Assembly: GCF_030272615.1 (NCBI RefSeq)
Contig: NC_081414.1
Span: 309,177,164-309,235,163, forward strand
Source: Cryptomeria japonica
Lineage: Eukaryota > Streptophyta > Pinopsida > Cupressales > Cupressaceae
DNA: 58,000 nucleotides
Direction of reading: 5' to 3'
Both the position numbers and the translations under genes were made by a program. Within the stretch, counting starts at the first letter, position 1. Each line of letters begins with the position of its first letter. The notes beneath the pieces were generated by a model. It was given only the letters and a program-made list of their open reading frames with translations. It did not search any database and was not told where the DNA came from. Of this stretch, positions 1 to 11,889 are shown piece by piece.

Positions 1-1337
1 TTGACTATACTATAGATGCCCATAGACTCAAAATTTTTCCAGCTACTTTGAAGGAATCATCCTTGAGATGGTTCATGAGCTTGGGTAGTAGTACAATCAA
101 CACATGGGATGAGATGAAATGGTTGTTTCTTGCAAAATATAAATATTATTGTAGAGGCACTGATCGGCATGGGGATGATATCTTTAGAATGACTCAAACT
201 GAAGATTAGAGCCTTGAGGATTATCTGGAAAGGTTTTTGTTTAGTGTCAAGGAGTCCAAGCATAGTACTTTGAATGAAGATTCCCTCAAATTGATATTCT
301 TGAGGGGTATCGGTGATGAATGCACCGATTCCTTAGATCTAATGGGGGGGGTGACATTACACAATCTACTTGGGCTGAAATAGAACAAATTTGCAAGAAG
401 TATTCCAGATCTACTTCTAAGAAGAATAGGAGATTTAAGCCAGGAGCACCATCATCATCATCTGGAAATGGATTTTCTAAGTTGGAACTTAGTCATTTGT
501 TAAAAGATTTCAAGAAGGACATTATAAACAATATGGCTACTCAGTTGGATACATTGGCAGCTAAGAAGAAGCATGAGGAAGCTGATGCATTTCTTGCAGA
601 ATTTTGTCCTCATTGTAAGCAGTGGAAGAAAGATTGTAGATGTAAGATGGTTGCAAATGTTGAATTACCATATTTCAAACCGATTCAAGGGAAGGATGAA
701 TAAGTCTTCTATGTTGCTCAGAAAAGACCAAATTTTCTGAGACAAGGTATGCCACTTGATCTACTTTCCTTTTCTGGTTATAGTGGTAATTCTTATGCAC
801 CAAATAACCAATGGCAACCACAATATTCTCAAATTTTTATAATTATCCACATTCGTATGGATCACAAGGCCAAGGACAGCAATTTGCTAATCAGATACCC
901 CATTGGCAGCAGCCACAGGGAAACTGGTATCCACCTTAGGGTGTAGGGAACCAGTTTCAAGGGAATTGGCAACCTACCTCTCAATGGAGGGGAAACCCAT
1001 CATGGTCATCCCAATCTTCTAGATATCGGCCTCCTGCTCAGCAGCCACAACCTCCTTCTTTAATGCTACCTCCTCTAGCCACACCACCACCTTTGAAGCC
1101 AACACAACTACCTACTCAACTATTGCCTAATCCAAATATCAAATCGCAGCAACAACAAGAAGCTTATTTAGCTGATGTTAATCAATACCCAGCCTATTCT
1201 TTATCACTAGATGATATTCACCTCTGATCTGGAACAACACTACCTAATCCCTCTCAGCCAGTTCTTACTGAGGTACAAGAAGAGTAGCCAATCTCTGATC
1301 CTAGTGATGTAATACCTCAGAATCAAATATTACCACC
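1..1337 (+). pseudogene. O1 gag fragment (Athila-like Ty3/gypsy), 5' part off-window
   Basis: This is the gag part of the outer element O1, cut by the left window edge. Reading from about base 11 gives a retrotransposon gag core (FPATLKESSLRWF, then WDEMKWLFLAKY and LEDYLERF), the capsid-type domain that builds the virus-like particle. The frame meets a TAG at about 209 and is lost near a run of eight G at 344-351; it reopens at 320-703 with a basic stretch and a Cys/His/Cys-rich motif (FCPHCKQWKKDCRCK). From 704 to 1337 the translation is Gln/Pro/Trp-rich linker with further TAG/TGA stops. The final motif LPPPFPQRLK is completed only after the inserted element A is removed (resuming at 18511), which ties this fragment to the pol at 18.5-22.2 kb. 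Family: Ty3/gypsy gag, confident. Athila-like placement rests on the PPFPQRLK linker and the protease and RT motifs downstream. Confidence 0.82.
1333..1337. repeat. Target-site duplication CCACC, left copy (element A)
   Basis: CCACC immediately precedes TGTAGACACC of the left LTR of A and is repeated at 18511-18515 directly after the terminal CA of its right LTR. A 5-bp duplication is normal for Ty3/gypsy integration. Confidence 0.9.
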
Positions 1338-2869
1338 TGTAGACACCTAAAAATGGTCAAAACTTGCGGAATTGTACTTTAACATTTACGCATTGCCTTA
1401 TTTTAGGGTTTTTGTGTTGCACTAACATTTCTCCTATGTCATGCACTTGGTCTTTATCATTTGCGAGCATCAAGTCTTTCTTCTGCATTCTTCAGTTGTC
1501 TCGCTTTCGAAATTGGTCTTGTCGACAACAATCTTCAGTCATGATTTTGGTCAATCTTATCTTGTCGCATCAATGTGCATGCTAATTTGTCATCATTTTG
1601 GACATCATCAATCCTAATTAGGGTTTTGTCCTCTTGTCAATCTTGTCATTTTGCGATCGATTTGTCATCGATCGTTATCATTTCCAATCTTTTCATTTTG
1701 CGATCGATTTGTCATCGATCGTTATCATCGTTGTCCTTCTCAATCGTGTTAATTTGGATCAATTTGTCATTATTCCTCGTAAATTGGTGCATTTATCAAT
1801 CAAAATTGTTTGTCAGCATTGGTCCTTTGTCAATTCAAAATCATGATCGAATCAACATCAAATCAATTTTATATCAAGACCTAATTGTCGTCCTTGCATT
1901 CCTAATTTATCTTCTAGGGTTTTATGATTTATTCATTTAACCTTGTTTGTCATTTTCTCTCCATTTTCTCCCTCTAGGTTAAATAATTTATCCTAGGTCT
2001 TCGTGTCACAATTAAATGTTTAATTTAATTGGTTAACTAATTATTCCTCTTTTTGTGAATTAATTAATAAATGACAAATTATTAATTGATTTACCTAATT
2101 TCCTAAAATTCCCTCTTTGTGAATTATTAATAAATGAGAAATTATTAATTAATTCACTAAATTCCTAATTTCTTCATTTCTAATTTTCTAATTTCTTAAT
2201 TTTCCTAATTTCTTCATTCCTAATTTCCACCTATTTTCTAATTTGTCAAAATCAATTTCCACCTAATTAATTTCTCTCTAGTTCTCCCTATTTTTGTGCT
2301 TTGGTGGAAGCATGAATTTCTCATGCGTCATACTTTTGGCATAGCAAGATGTCATAAGCCTCTAGTCCTCTAACCTTTGCATTGGCAATATGTCATAATT
2401 CATGACATAGAAGGTGTCATAACCTTCTTCTTTCCGCTCAATTGTGCCATTTTTGAAATTAATTGCCTCTAATATCAATTTCATGCTAATCTTGTCTTTT
2501 CTCCAATTCATCTATAAATTGGATGAATTTCTTCAATCAAGACTAATTACTTTTTCTAATCACTTTGTCGAATCAATCATGCTTTGAGTACTCTTGCGCT
2601 AATTGTCAATCTTACTTTCACATTAGGTTTATGCACTTGAAGGTGAGATCCACAAACAAAAGCTATTTGAAGAAGAAAGAAGGACAATGGAGCCACATGA
2701 AGGAGATATTCAGATCTGCATTTGGTTTGCTTACCTTTTAATCTTGAATGTTTTGTTATCATGTCTTTATTGAGTGTGTTTAGGATTGATCATTGCATTT
2801 GAGCTTTCATGATTGAGCTAGATTAGTATTTTGATTTGCTTGTGATGATTTCTAGATTCCTATCATACT
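1338..2869 (+). repeat. 5' LTR of element A
   Basis: 1532 bp, beginning TGTAGACACC. It aligns to 16979-18510 with a constant offset of 15641, with no net length change and about 20 mismatches counted by eye (about 1.3%). The last two bases are CT where the right copy has CA. Two 35-bp direct repeats (1647-1681 and 1694-1728) each contain a perfect 8-bp hairpin. The 3' half (2030-2290) is AT-rich, with repeated TAATTTCCTAATTTC-like blocks. The promoter and poly(A) signals of the element should lie here, but I could not fix their positions. Confidence 0.93.
1647..1728. repeat. Tandem 35-bp repeat with CGATCGAT hairpins in the LTR of A
   Basis: Two identical 35-bp copies start at 1647 and 1694, separated by 12 bases. 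Each holds CGATCGAT, a TTGTC loop and ATCGATCG, a perfect inverted repeat (1654-1674 and 1701-1721). The same pair occurs unchanged in the right LTR (17295-17315 and 17342-17362). Confidence 0.85.
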
Positions 2870-2874
2870 TTAAT

Positions 2875-2893
2875 TGGTGAACCTGACGTGAAC
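2875..2893 (+). promoter_or_regulatory. Primer-binding site of element A
   Basis: TGGTGAACCTGACGTGAAC starts five bases after the 5' LTR. It begins with TGG, as a site pairing with a tRNA 3' CCA end must. The same 19-mer with one change (C for T) occupies the equivalent place in element C (29785-29803, minus strand). It is not the initiator-Met site TGGTATCAGAGC, and I could not assign it to a plant tRNA. Confidence 0.75.
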
Positions 2894-2982
2894 TAACCCG
2901 CCAACCATGCTTTTGAGTGCTTTTGAGATGATTTGCAGGTCAAAAACCCAAGAAACAGGGTAGTGCAGTGTTTTCTGGGAAC

Positions 2983-3102
2983 TTCTGCGCCTATGTCAAG
3001 CATTTTGCACTTGTGTCAAGCATTTTGCACCTGTTTCAAAGACATTCTGCACCTGTGTCAAGCATTTTGTGCCTATGTCAAGACTTCTGCGCCTGTGTAG
3101 GG
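2983..3102 (+). repeat. Leader repeats of about 20 bp, TGCGCCTGTGTCA type (element A)
   Basis: Six imperfect units with the core TGC(A/G)CCT(A/G)TGTCAAGCATTT follow each other shortly after the primer-binding site. The same core reappears at 16324-16440 next to the 3' end of the element. Confidence 0.8.
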
Positions 3103-4946
3103 ACAGAAATAGAGGTAAAAGGCAGTGTGTTTTTACTTGCAAATTAATCTGTTTTGCATGTTGTTTCTGCTTTTTGGGTTTTTGGTATTGATTCTCTGTG
3201 CAGAACCTTAGCATATGCATGGCAAAGACAACAAATGAAACTGCTAACATGTTTTTGTGCAGGTTTGATAGTCAAAGACTAAACATATCAAACTTCTGAC
3301 TTGGGTTTTGTAGGTTGCCTTGGACTACAACTAAACTTTGTGTTTATAATTAATATTTAGGCACCTAGTGATTTCTAAATAGGATGAAATGAATGTATGT
3401 TTGATTTGATTGTCAAGTTTGACATTGGAGTAGGAGAGTATGCTCTCATCCTTCTTAGGGTGATCATAAATCTAGATCTTCAATACCATGCTCATGTTTT
3501 TTATTGTGTGTCACCTTTAGAGGGCCTGCCTTCCTGACCATTTGCTTTTGCAAGCAAGTGATAATCGTGAGAAGGGAATGACCCAAAGTGAGTACGGCTA
3601 GAATACCTTGGCATTCTAACTCACTATAAACAAATACCTAATGGGTGAAAGCTTTGAAGGAAGGGTTACGTGGGAATTGCAGTTACTTGGGAAGTGATGA
3701 CCCTTGAACTCTTTCTCATATCAACATCTAAGTAGGACCTCACAGTCTAAATCGTGCTTGCGCGACTACATTTGTTTGGCATCTTGATGGGCTTAATGTC
3801 TCAATCACACTTGCATGACATCAAGGAGTAACGCTTAACAGAAATCCTTACTAAACACCTTGTATTTAGAGGCCAAAAATCCTTCTAGTTGGTTGAGAAG
3901 GACAAGTTCGGATACTTGGAAGAGATACTAAGTTCGCCATGGGGATATTTCCATGGGGACTAATGCTTGGCTGCCCTGAGAAGTGAGTGTCATGGAGGGG
4001 AGCCCATGGGGTCAAGAATCTATGTATTCTCCTTGAATCCCATAACGAGTCTACCTCTCAAGTACCTAATGTCCTTGCCTACCATAAGAAATGTGTGAAT
4101 GAGCATGATTGTCTTGAGTCTAAGTTGAAATATCTTGTCTTCTTTGTTTGTCAAAAGTTGAATTGCATATCATTTCAAAAATAAGACAAATTGATTCAAA
4201 ACAAGGTTAAACACAAGAGACATTCATCCAACAAAATTCAAAAACACCTTCAAACATGGTTGTCAAACATTGTTCAAAATCTTGTCTCAACATTCATGTC
4301 ACTTAGATTTAGGTTCATCCTAGGTTGCATTTTGCAAAGTTCATTGTCAAGTACCAAGGTTAGGTTTCACCTAAGTCATACTCCTTTGCATATCAATAAG
4401 AGTCATCCATTTGCATGTGTCCTCTTGCATTAAAGTCATACCATTGTCATACATTCATATTTGCATACCCTAGGTCTCTTCATTAAGTTTAGGTCATTAT
4501 TATATCATATTAGGGTTATTTGCATAGTAATTGTCCCTTTGCATATAGTGTCAAAACTAGGTTTTGTCATACTTGAGTAATCCAAATCTTTGATAAACCC
4601 TAAGTCATTGTTAGGAGGTCTAGACCTTATCAAACCTTATCTCTTTTTGTCATCAATGTCATTTGGTCAAACCTAGCTTAGTATCCAATCATATAGGGGA
4701 GACGTTGTCATTTGTCCTTTTGTCACTTGGTCCTTTTGTCCTTTGAGGTATAGACATCATTTCAATTTCCTAAGGGTCTCTTTTAGATTTGCATTCCAAA
4801 AAGTTTGTCAAAATCTTGAAAAACAACCAAAAACATAGGTTGCATTCTTGCCATAGATTGCACTCTCATTTATTTAGTTTGCATTTAGTTGCATATCATA
4901 CATTATCTTTGAAAATTTCCAAAAATATTGCATTTGCATAATTGAC
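3103..4946 (+). other. Untranslated leader of element A
   Basis: About 1.85 kb without a credible coding region, between the leader repeats and the gag start. It contains the tail of the leader repeats, mixed sequence to about 3990, and then T-rich sequence with many short TTTGTCA and GCATTTG-like words. Long leaders are usual in Tat-lineage elements. I see no recognisable structural motif beyond this. Confidence 0.6.
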
Positions 4947-7900
4947 ATGCCTGTTGAAACAAGATCAAAATCTAAAAAGATGGGTGAACCAGCATATCAA
5001 CCCATTGACAACATATCAAATTCACAATTTCAAACCAGTCAAACAGTACAAATTGAAGGTTCATCAAACACATCATTACCACAATATGGAATGGTTCAAC
5101 TTGGACCACCTCCATTATATGAACCAGTGTTTGTACCTATGAAACCAGGACATGGGAGTGTTCCACCAACTCCAAGAGGAAGTGCACCTTTCAATTGGAA
5201 TCAACCACACCTGCAACATGACATTCAAACTCAAACATTATATGAAGAACAAACTCTTTTGCAAGGATTTGGTTCAAATCAAGGCATTCAACAAGAAACG
5301 AATCCAAATGTCCAACCAGATTCTTCATCAAATTCTAATGCTTCTGATGATGTTGATATGTTCCTTAAAGATCCTAAGATGACAAAAAAGATGGATAAGT
5401 TCTTGAACAAGGTCTTTAAGATGTTCCCACAAAAATATCTTAACATGATGAGTAATGTGACCTCCTCAAGTGAGCAAATCAATGTGCAAAAACAACAAGG
5501 CGGTGAGTTGTTAAGTTTCTCTCTACATCCAAATGAAGAAAATGTGCAACCAGAAACTCAGCCTACCTTGATGAGTAAACGTGCTTCAAAGGCATTGACA
5601 GTGACTATTCCTCAAAAGTCACCATTTGAGACAATAAATAATCCATTATTCAACACAACACCTATAACACAAGATCAAATGAAGACCACGCAAATATTGA
5701 CAGTTGTCCCTCAATAAGAAGTGGTTCCTTACATGCATAAAATTGGATCAAAATCTAAGATGCAGGAAAGTTTCACGACTTGAATGCCTGATATCACTAA
5801 TGTCCAAAGCAATTCCATGATGCAACAAAGTTCTTATGTCCCGTTAAGTTCAATATATTTTCCAAACATTATTGCGACAGATCCTTCGATAATGGCAACA
5901 CAAAGAACTACGGATAGTGGTTTGCACCAACAACAATTGTTGCAACAATTGAGTAATACACAAAAGCTACAATTGAATGTGCAAACAAGCAATGTACAAC
6001 AACAACAATACCACATTCGACAACATGTTGCAGCGCCCTCTACACCATTACCAGTTAATGCAAACTTGCAACCATCACAATGGATTGGACAAACAACACA
6101 ACAAGTTAGTGCAAGTGCCATACCTCATCTTAAGGAGAAACAACAAAAACCACCTAAACAAAGTTTTTTGCAAATGATGGGATATACACTGCGACAACAA
6201 TTGGCACAAAGTCAACAAATTCCAATTCGTCAGCATCAACAACAACATGTGCCTCAATATATGCCAAGACAAACAAGCTATCATACTTCACAACCGCAAT
6301 TGGCGCCTGTGCAATATCAACAACACCATCAATTACAATATCACCCTAGGTTACAAGAAGCACAGCAACAAGGTCAATATCAAGGCATGGCACAACCACA
6401 ACAACAAGAGATGTACCAAGAACATTATATGTCGGAGACACCAAAAATGGCCATTTCAGAGCATCAACAACCGATCGGAAACACGATGTATCGACAAAGA
6501 GTACCCACTGGGATTAATGATGGACCTCCAAAATCTAATACAATTGCGCAACAGCTTGAGAAGTTGCAACGACAAGTTTTCGCATTAGAAACTAAAGGAA
6601 CAAAGAAGTTGTATATAGATCAGGATTTATGTCCTAATCCATTTGACAAGAGCTTATACATGCCTCCATTCCCTAAACATTTTGAGGCACCTAATTTTCA
6701 GAAATATAAAGGGAATGGCAATCCAAAAGATCACATTCGAGCATTTTTTGTGGCATGTACTGAAGTGAGTTATGAGGAAACATATTTAATGCGCTTATTT
6801 GCACAAAGTCTCACTGGACAAGCCATGGATTGGTATTTGCATCCACCAGGAAATATAAAGACTTGGTCTGAATTGGCTCAAAAGTTTATATCTCACTTCG
6901 CATTCAACATCGATAGTGACGTGACTATGTCAGATTTATGCAACACCAAGCAAAAGCAAGGCGAGCCGTTAGTGACTTTCTTGCAACGATGGTGAAGCTT
7001 GTATAGTCATTCTTCCCTAGATATACCTGAAGAACAACAAGTGAATCTGTTTATCCAAAATTTAGTCCCAGAAATGATGTATGAACTAAAATTGAAAAGT
7101 CCCAGTACTATAGAGAAACTCATTAAGAAGGGGATGAACATTGAAACTACTCTTGTAGCCAAGGGAATCATTAAGCTTAACAAAGATAGTGACAACACGA
7201 ACAATTTAGGACACAAAAATAGATTTTGGTACAAGAACAAGAATGTCACTAATGATGGAGTTGTTGATGCAAGAGCGGTGAATGCAAATCAACCCCCGTT
7301 CACAATCAAGAAATTGAGTGTTCCTAATATGTCAACTATGGAACAAAATCAAACACCAGTGAGCAATGTTACTCAATAGCTGCAATACCAACAGCATACT
7401 CAACAATACACTCAACAATATAATCAACAACAAGGCCAGCAACAAAATCAACAACGCAAACCTTTCTGATCGAGGGATGGGCCTCCTCGACAATTTATGC
7501 CATTAGGAGAGCCTATTGAATCAATAATGAAATAGTTAATACAAGCAAAATTTATCAAGCTACCATATATCAAGGCAGAACCTATGGTAAAGCCGCATTG
7601 GTGGAATGATAATGCCTATTGTGAATACCATCGGTCCAAAGGACATAAAACTGCATCATGTTTTCAATTGAAACATCTGACTCAAGACTTGTTAGACCAA
7701 GGAGTAATTGAGGTAGATCCACCCCATACGACCTCTAACACTGATCATACTATTTTCAAAACTCCTTTGCTTGATCATAACAAGAGTAAAGCGTCTTCTT
7801 CAAACTCTACACAAACAAAAAATTATGCAAGTCCTGGTTATAATAATGTCATCAATTGTTTTCACATGTCAAATGAGTATGTTTCTATCCTAAGAATAAA

Positions 7901-7955
7901 GGGACAAGATCCTTCTTGCGCAGTCACCACTCGTCGATCCAAAATAGTCCTGAAA
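4947..7955 (+). pseudogene. Element A gag domain
   Basis: Structural protein of the virus-like particle. The N-terminal 600 codons are low-complexity and Gln/Pro/Asn-rich (about 5784-6560 is strongly Gln-rich). The conserved gag core lies at about 6660-7160: FPKHFEAPNFQKYKGNGNPKDH, then LFAQSLTGQAMDWY and TWSELAQKFISHF, typical of the retrotransposon gag family. A Cys/His motif at about 7614-7670 (YCEYHRSKGHKTASC) is the nucleic-acid-binding finger seen in Tat-type gags. Stops at 5715, 5781, 6993, 7377, 7467 and 7533 interrupt it. It is homologous to the gag of element C (26267-28432, minus strand), sharing the PPKHxE...YNGKGDPLTH type core. Confidence 0.88.
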
Positions 7956-7958
7956 TGA

Positions 7959-8648
7959 GCTCCTGCAGCTCCTCCCAAACCAACTCCTGCAAGTTAGTAT
8001 AATCTCTTGGATCATCTAGGAAAGACACTTGCACAAATATCAATCCTTGAGTTGTTGAAAATGTCTCTCATGCATCGTGCAGTCCTAGATAAAGCTTTAA
8101 TTGAGTCCACTGTCCCGACAGACATTGATGTTGACCAGTTTCAAGCCCGAATTGGACATCTAGTTGTTTCCCAAAATGTCGCATTTTCTGATAATGATAT
8201 CTTACCTGATAAGCTCCCTTATAATGATCCTTTACACCTTGAAGTCTTTGTCCATAATTGCAAAATCCGATGAGTCTTGATAGATGGTGGAGCGGGTCTT
8301 AATATTTGTACCTTGAGAGTGGTCATTGGCCTTGGTTATATAGAAAATGACATTGATGCTTCTAGAAGAATAACAATCAAAGCATATGATGATGCTGAGC
8401 GCCCATCCAAAGGGATAATTATATTGCTTATCAGAGTCAGTCCAGTGACAGAAAACACTTTCTTGTAGGTCTTAAACCTTGATCTCCCTTACAATATGAT
8501 TCTTGGTCATCCATGGATCCATGCAATGAAAGCAGTTCCATCCACCTATCATCAATGTTTAAAATATCCTTACAATGGAACTGAGATAACAATTCCAGGA
8601 AATCCTAATCCATTCTAATTTTGTGCTGCCCTAAAGGATTCTCCGCAG
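7959..8648 (+). pseudogene. Element A aspartic protease domain
   Basis: Retroviral-type aspartic protease that would cut the polyprotein. The active-site motif LIDGGAGLNI lies at about 8277-8310, with the catalytic Asp kept. The hydrophobic strand and flap region follows, then the conserved end motif MILGHPWIHAMKAVPS at about 8500-8540 and HQCLKYPYNG. The frame has stops at 7995, 8271, 8466 and 8616. The related domain in C has lost the D-x-G-A motif, so A is the better-preserved copy. Confidence 0.82.
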
Positions 8649-8651
8649 TAG

Positions 8652-9839
8652 CAAGTCCCAGTCAATAGAGAGGCCAAATCACATAGTTATGTGGATCCTA
8701 ATGAATTGTTAGATGCTATCAAAGGAAAATTGAAGATACAGGACCAAGGATGCGGAGAATATTCAATGGATCAAACATTCCTCATCGGGAATTTACCAAT
8801 ATCTCCAAAATCATATGGCAAACCACATTTGTTGCAAAAGGAACCTAAGGTGGTTATTCAATATCAGCATCCCACTACATTTACAAGATGGGGTGAACTT
8901 GACAAAGAAACTTTAGATGATGATGTCATAGATTGGCTTTATAAGGATCCAACTGAGACCCCACTTGTCAGGTTGCTAGTGGAATGATATGGCAAAGGAT
9001 TTACTATGCTACAAAAGAAAGGATATGACGGCTGCAGTGGCTTAGGTCTGAACAACAATGGAAGGCTAGAACCTGTTATACCCAAGAGGCGACCTCCAAC
9101 TTTAGGGTTAGGTTTTGTACCATTGTGAATTGGATCCTCATCTACCAAAGTGACCACATGTGGAAAAGGATGTGACTCTGATGATGAAATAACACCTGAG
9201 GATACCCGACCCGAAACTGATTCCAATGAATGGGAGTGGAGTTCTTTTTCCTCTAGCTCCTATGCCCTTGACAATATTTTCCTTGACCCTGATAATTTGC
9301 CTATGGAAGATAAACATGAAATAACTCCTCTTCCTAAAACATGTCCTAATGCTTGGATAGAGTCATTATGGGATCCAAGCTTCGAATCAGATACAAGTAG
9401 TTCAGATAGTGATACTAAAGATGTTTACATCTTTACCATCTCAGTCCTCTCTCTTCTTAAAACCAATGATGACATGCCCCTCGTCTATCCCCAGCTTATC
9501 CAACATGACCACCAAGAACCACTCACATTGGACTATTTTCAAAATGACGAAGCAATTGCAGAATTCCTTGGACTATGGGAAGGTATACCACAAGGTGATC
9601 ATAAGGCAGGGTTTGCTATTGATCTGGATTCCATAGCATATTTTGGGGAGTCAACTCCATCTTCCAGTCATTAAAATAAAAAAAGAAAAGAACAAGTAAA
9701 AAGCCAAAAGAATAGATCTTTGAGTGAAAACCGTAAGGCACTCTCTGATCATGAAAAAGTAAAAATAAAAGACGTACCTGCGGGTGAAAACCTCTCTGAG
9801 GCGCCCAAAGGTGGAAGAGTGGAAAAAACCCTATCAAGT
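8652..9839 (+). pseudogene. Element A protease-RT linker, acidic
   Basis: About 400 codons in the gag-pol frame without a recognised enzyme. It contains a short G-patch-like stretch at about 8990-9060 (YGKGFTMLQKKGYDG), then a Ser/Asp/Glu-rich segment (9150-9674) and a Lys-rich stretch. A G-patch-like motif after the protease is known in some retroelements; here it is a weak resemblance only. Stops at 8985, 9126 and 9672. Confidence 0.55.
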
Positions 9840-9842
9840 TAG

Positions 9843-10835
9843 GATAAATCAACATTGCTTGTGGAAATGACCGAGGAAATCAATTTGGGTACACCTGACA
9901 ACCCCAAGGTCATTCATTTTGCTGCTTCTCTATCAAAACAGGAAAAGATAGACTTTGTCAATTTCTTTCTTGAGAAGAAAATCAGTTTTGCCTGGTCTTA
10001 TGTAGATATGTCTGGCCTTGATCCAAAACTAGTCCTTCATCACTTGCCATTAAAACTAGATGCCAAGCCTGTCAAACAAAAACTCAGAAAGATGCATCCC
10101 TAGGTGGCTCTTTTGGTCAAGGTCAAACTGAAGAAACTATTGGATGTGGGCTTTATCAGACCCATCGATTATGCAAACTGGATTTCAAATTTGGTACCAG
10201 TTAGCAAAGTAACTAGGGGCATCAGAATCTATACAGATTTTAGGGATCTCAATAAAGCATGCCCTAAAGATGATTTTCCATTGCCAAATATCGACATCAT
10301 AGTTGACATGACTGCTGGATATGAGATGCTCTCATTGATGGATGGTTTCTCCGGCTATAACCAAATTCGCATTGCTCCTAAAGATCAGCATAAGACTGCA
10401 TTCACATGTGCTTGGGGTACCTACTGTTGGAATTTGATGCCCTTTGGTCTTAAAAATGCAAGCACAACATATCAAAGAGCGATGACGACAATTTTTAATG
10501 ATTTCATGCATACTTTGATGGAGGACTATGTTGATGACTTATTATGCAAATCTGTCACAAGAGATAGTCATTTAGCCATCCTGGGCCCAATCTTTGACCG
10601 AATGGAGACCTACAAGCTTAGACTCAATCCAAAGAAATGTGTCTTTGGTGTCACAGCTGGCAAATTACTAGGGTACATTGTTTCTCATAGAGGCATTGAA
10701 GTCGACCCTACCAAGGTTAAAGTAATCATGGATATGCCTCCTCCTGCTAATCTCCATCAACTAAGAAGTCTGCAAGGAAAACTCCAGTCAATCCACTGCT
10801 TTATAGCTCAGTTGGCCAACAAATGTCATCCATTC
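9843..10835 (+). pseudogene. Element A reverse transcriptase domain
   Basis: Copies element RNA into DNA in the virus-like particle. Conserved blocks appear in order: LLDVGFIRPIDYANWISNLVP, then YTDFRDLNKACPKDDFPLP, LMDGFSGYNQIRIAP, FTCAWGTYCWNLMPFGLKNA and the catalytic box YVDDLL at 10524-10541, followed by PKKCVFGVTAGKLLGYIVS. Both Asp of YVDD and the Asp of MDGFSG are present. The KACPKDDFPLP and MPFGLKNA wording is typical of the Tat lineage. One stop (10101) lies inside and the domain closes with TAG 10836. Confidence 0.93.
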
Positions 10836-10838
10836 TAG

Positions 10839-11330
10839 CATCTATTGCATAAAGGTGTTGCTTTTAAATGGACTGAGCAATGTCAATCAGCCTTTCAAGC
10901 TCTCAAGGACTATTTGTTGTCACTGCCTATTCTAATGCCTCCTATAGAAAGAAATCCATTTATATTGTATATTTTTGCAACTAAAATGGCACTAGGAGTT
11001 CTCTTGGCTCAACAGGATGAGAACGGCAAAGAGTGAGCTATTTATTATATCAGTCGAACACTAGTAGGCTATGAGCTGAATTATTCAACTATTGAACGGG
11101 CATGCTTAGTAGTGGTGTTTGCAACACAGAAGCTCTAACATTATATGTTAAATCACCAAACATTGTTGGTTGCAAAAATTGATCCCCTAAAATACCTGCT
11201 TAGCAGAGTAGCTTTGACGGGTCGCCTAGCAAAGTGGGTTATGATCCTCAGTGAATTTGATATTGAATATATGGAGCGAAAGGCGATAAAAGGACAACTC
11301 ATAGCAGATCAACTTGCAGAGCCTCCTATT
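10839..11330 (+). pseudogene. Element A RNase H domain (first)
   Basis: Ty3-type RNase H that degrades the RNA template. It starts KWTEQCQSAFQALKDYLL and continues to ISRTLVGYELNYSTIERACLVVVF, the conserved element SRTLxxxExNYsxxEkacLA, and to LAKWVMILSEFDIEY. Stops at 11034 and 11136. The first catalytic Asp of this domain appears lost (FATKMALGVLLAQ where TDASxxgxGavL is usual). That is known in dual-RNase H elements, where the second domain is thought to take over. Confidence 0.85.
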
Positions 11331-11393
11331 TATGATAATCATCCCATGTTGACCGATTTTCCAGATGAATCAGTCTTTTCTCTCACATCTTCT

Positions 11394-11880
11394 AATGAAT
11401 GGAAGCTATACTTTGATGGATCCCATATCAAGTTCGGGTCTGGAGCAGGCATCTTGTTTGTCACCCCTAAAGGTGATGCTATTCCCAAGTCCTACAGAAT
11501 AACTTTTAATTGTACCAATAACATTGCAGAGTATGAAGCACTGGTCACAGGACTCCGAGTAGCAGTCCACTAGAATATCACACATTTGCAAGTCTATGGA
11601 GATTCTCAATTAGTCATCTGACAAGTGAATGATGACTATGAAACAAAAGATGAAAAGCTTATTCCTTATAAGCATATGGTAGATTTCTTCATGACAAAAT
11701 TCATGGCTATCCATTTTAGTCAAGTTCCAAGAATGCAAAACAAGTCAGCAAATGCGATGGCTACGATCGCTTCCATGTTAAATATGCCAAACAATATGGA
11801 CAAATGTGAATTTTTGGTTGAACAGTTGCTTGTCTCTTCTTTTGACATTCCGATAGAAGATGTGATGTGCATTCTTGTTG
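11394..11880 (+). pseudogene. Element A second (archaeal-type) RNase H
   Basis: A second RNase H follows the first directly: WKLYFDGSHIKFGSGAGILF, then NNIAEYEALVTGLRVA and LQVYGDSQLVI. These carry the D, E and D of the RNase H active site. The arrangement RT-RNase H-aRNase H-integrase is a defining feature of Tat-lineage Ty3/gypsy elements, so this domain supports the lineage call. Stops at 11571 and 11619. Confidence 0.9.
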
Positions 11881-11889
11881 GTCCCAACT

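Noticed and set aside
1575-1940. Open frame of 121 codons, identical in position at 17216-17581
   Set aside because: Lies inside both LTRs of A; hydrophobic and Ser/Ile-rich because of the repeated TTGTCAT and CGATCG words. No family resemblance; explained by LTR sequence.
2983-3102. Repeat cluster considered as CRISPR-like
   Set aside because: Contiguous imperfect 20-bp units without unique spacers, in a plant retrotransposon leader.
3987-4433. Small plus-strand frames in the leader of A
   Set aside because: Low-complexity, T- and GCATTTG-rich leader; no recognisable domain, not in the gag frame.
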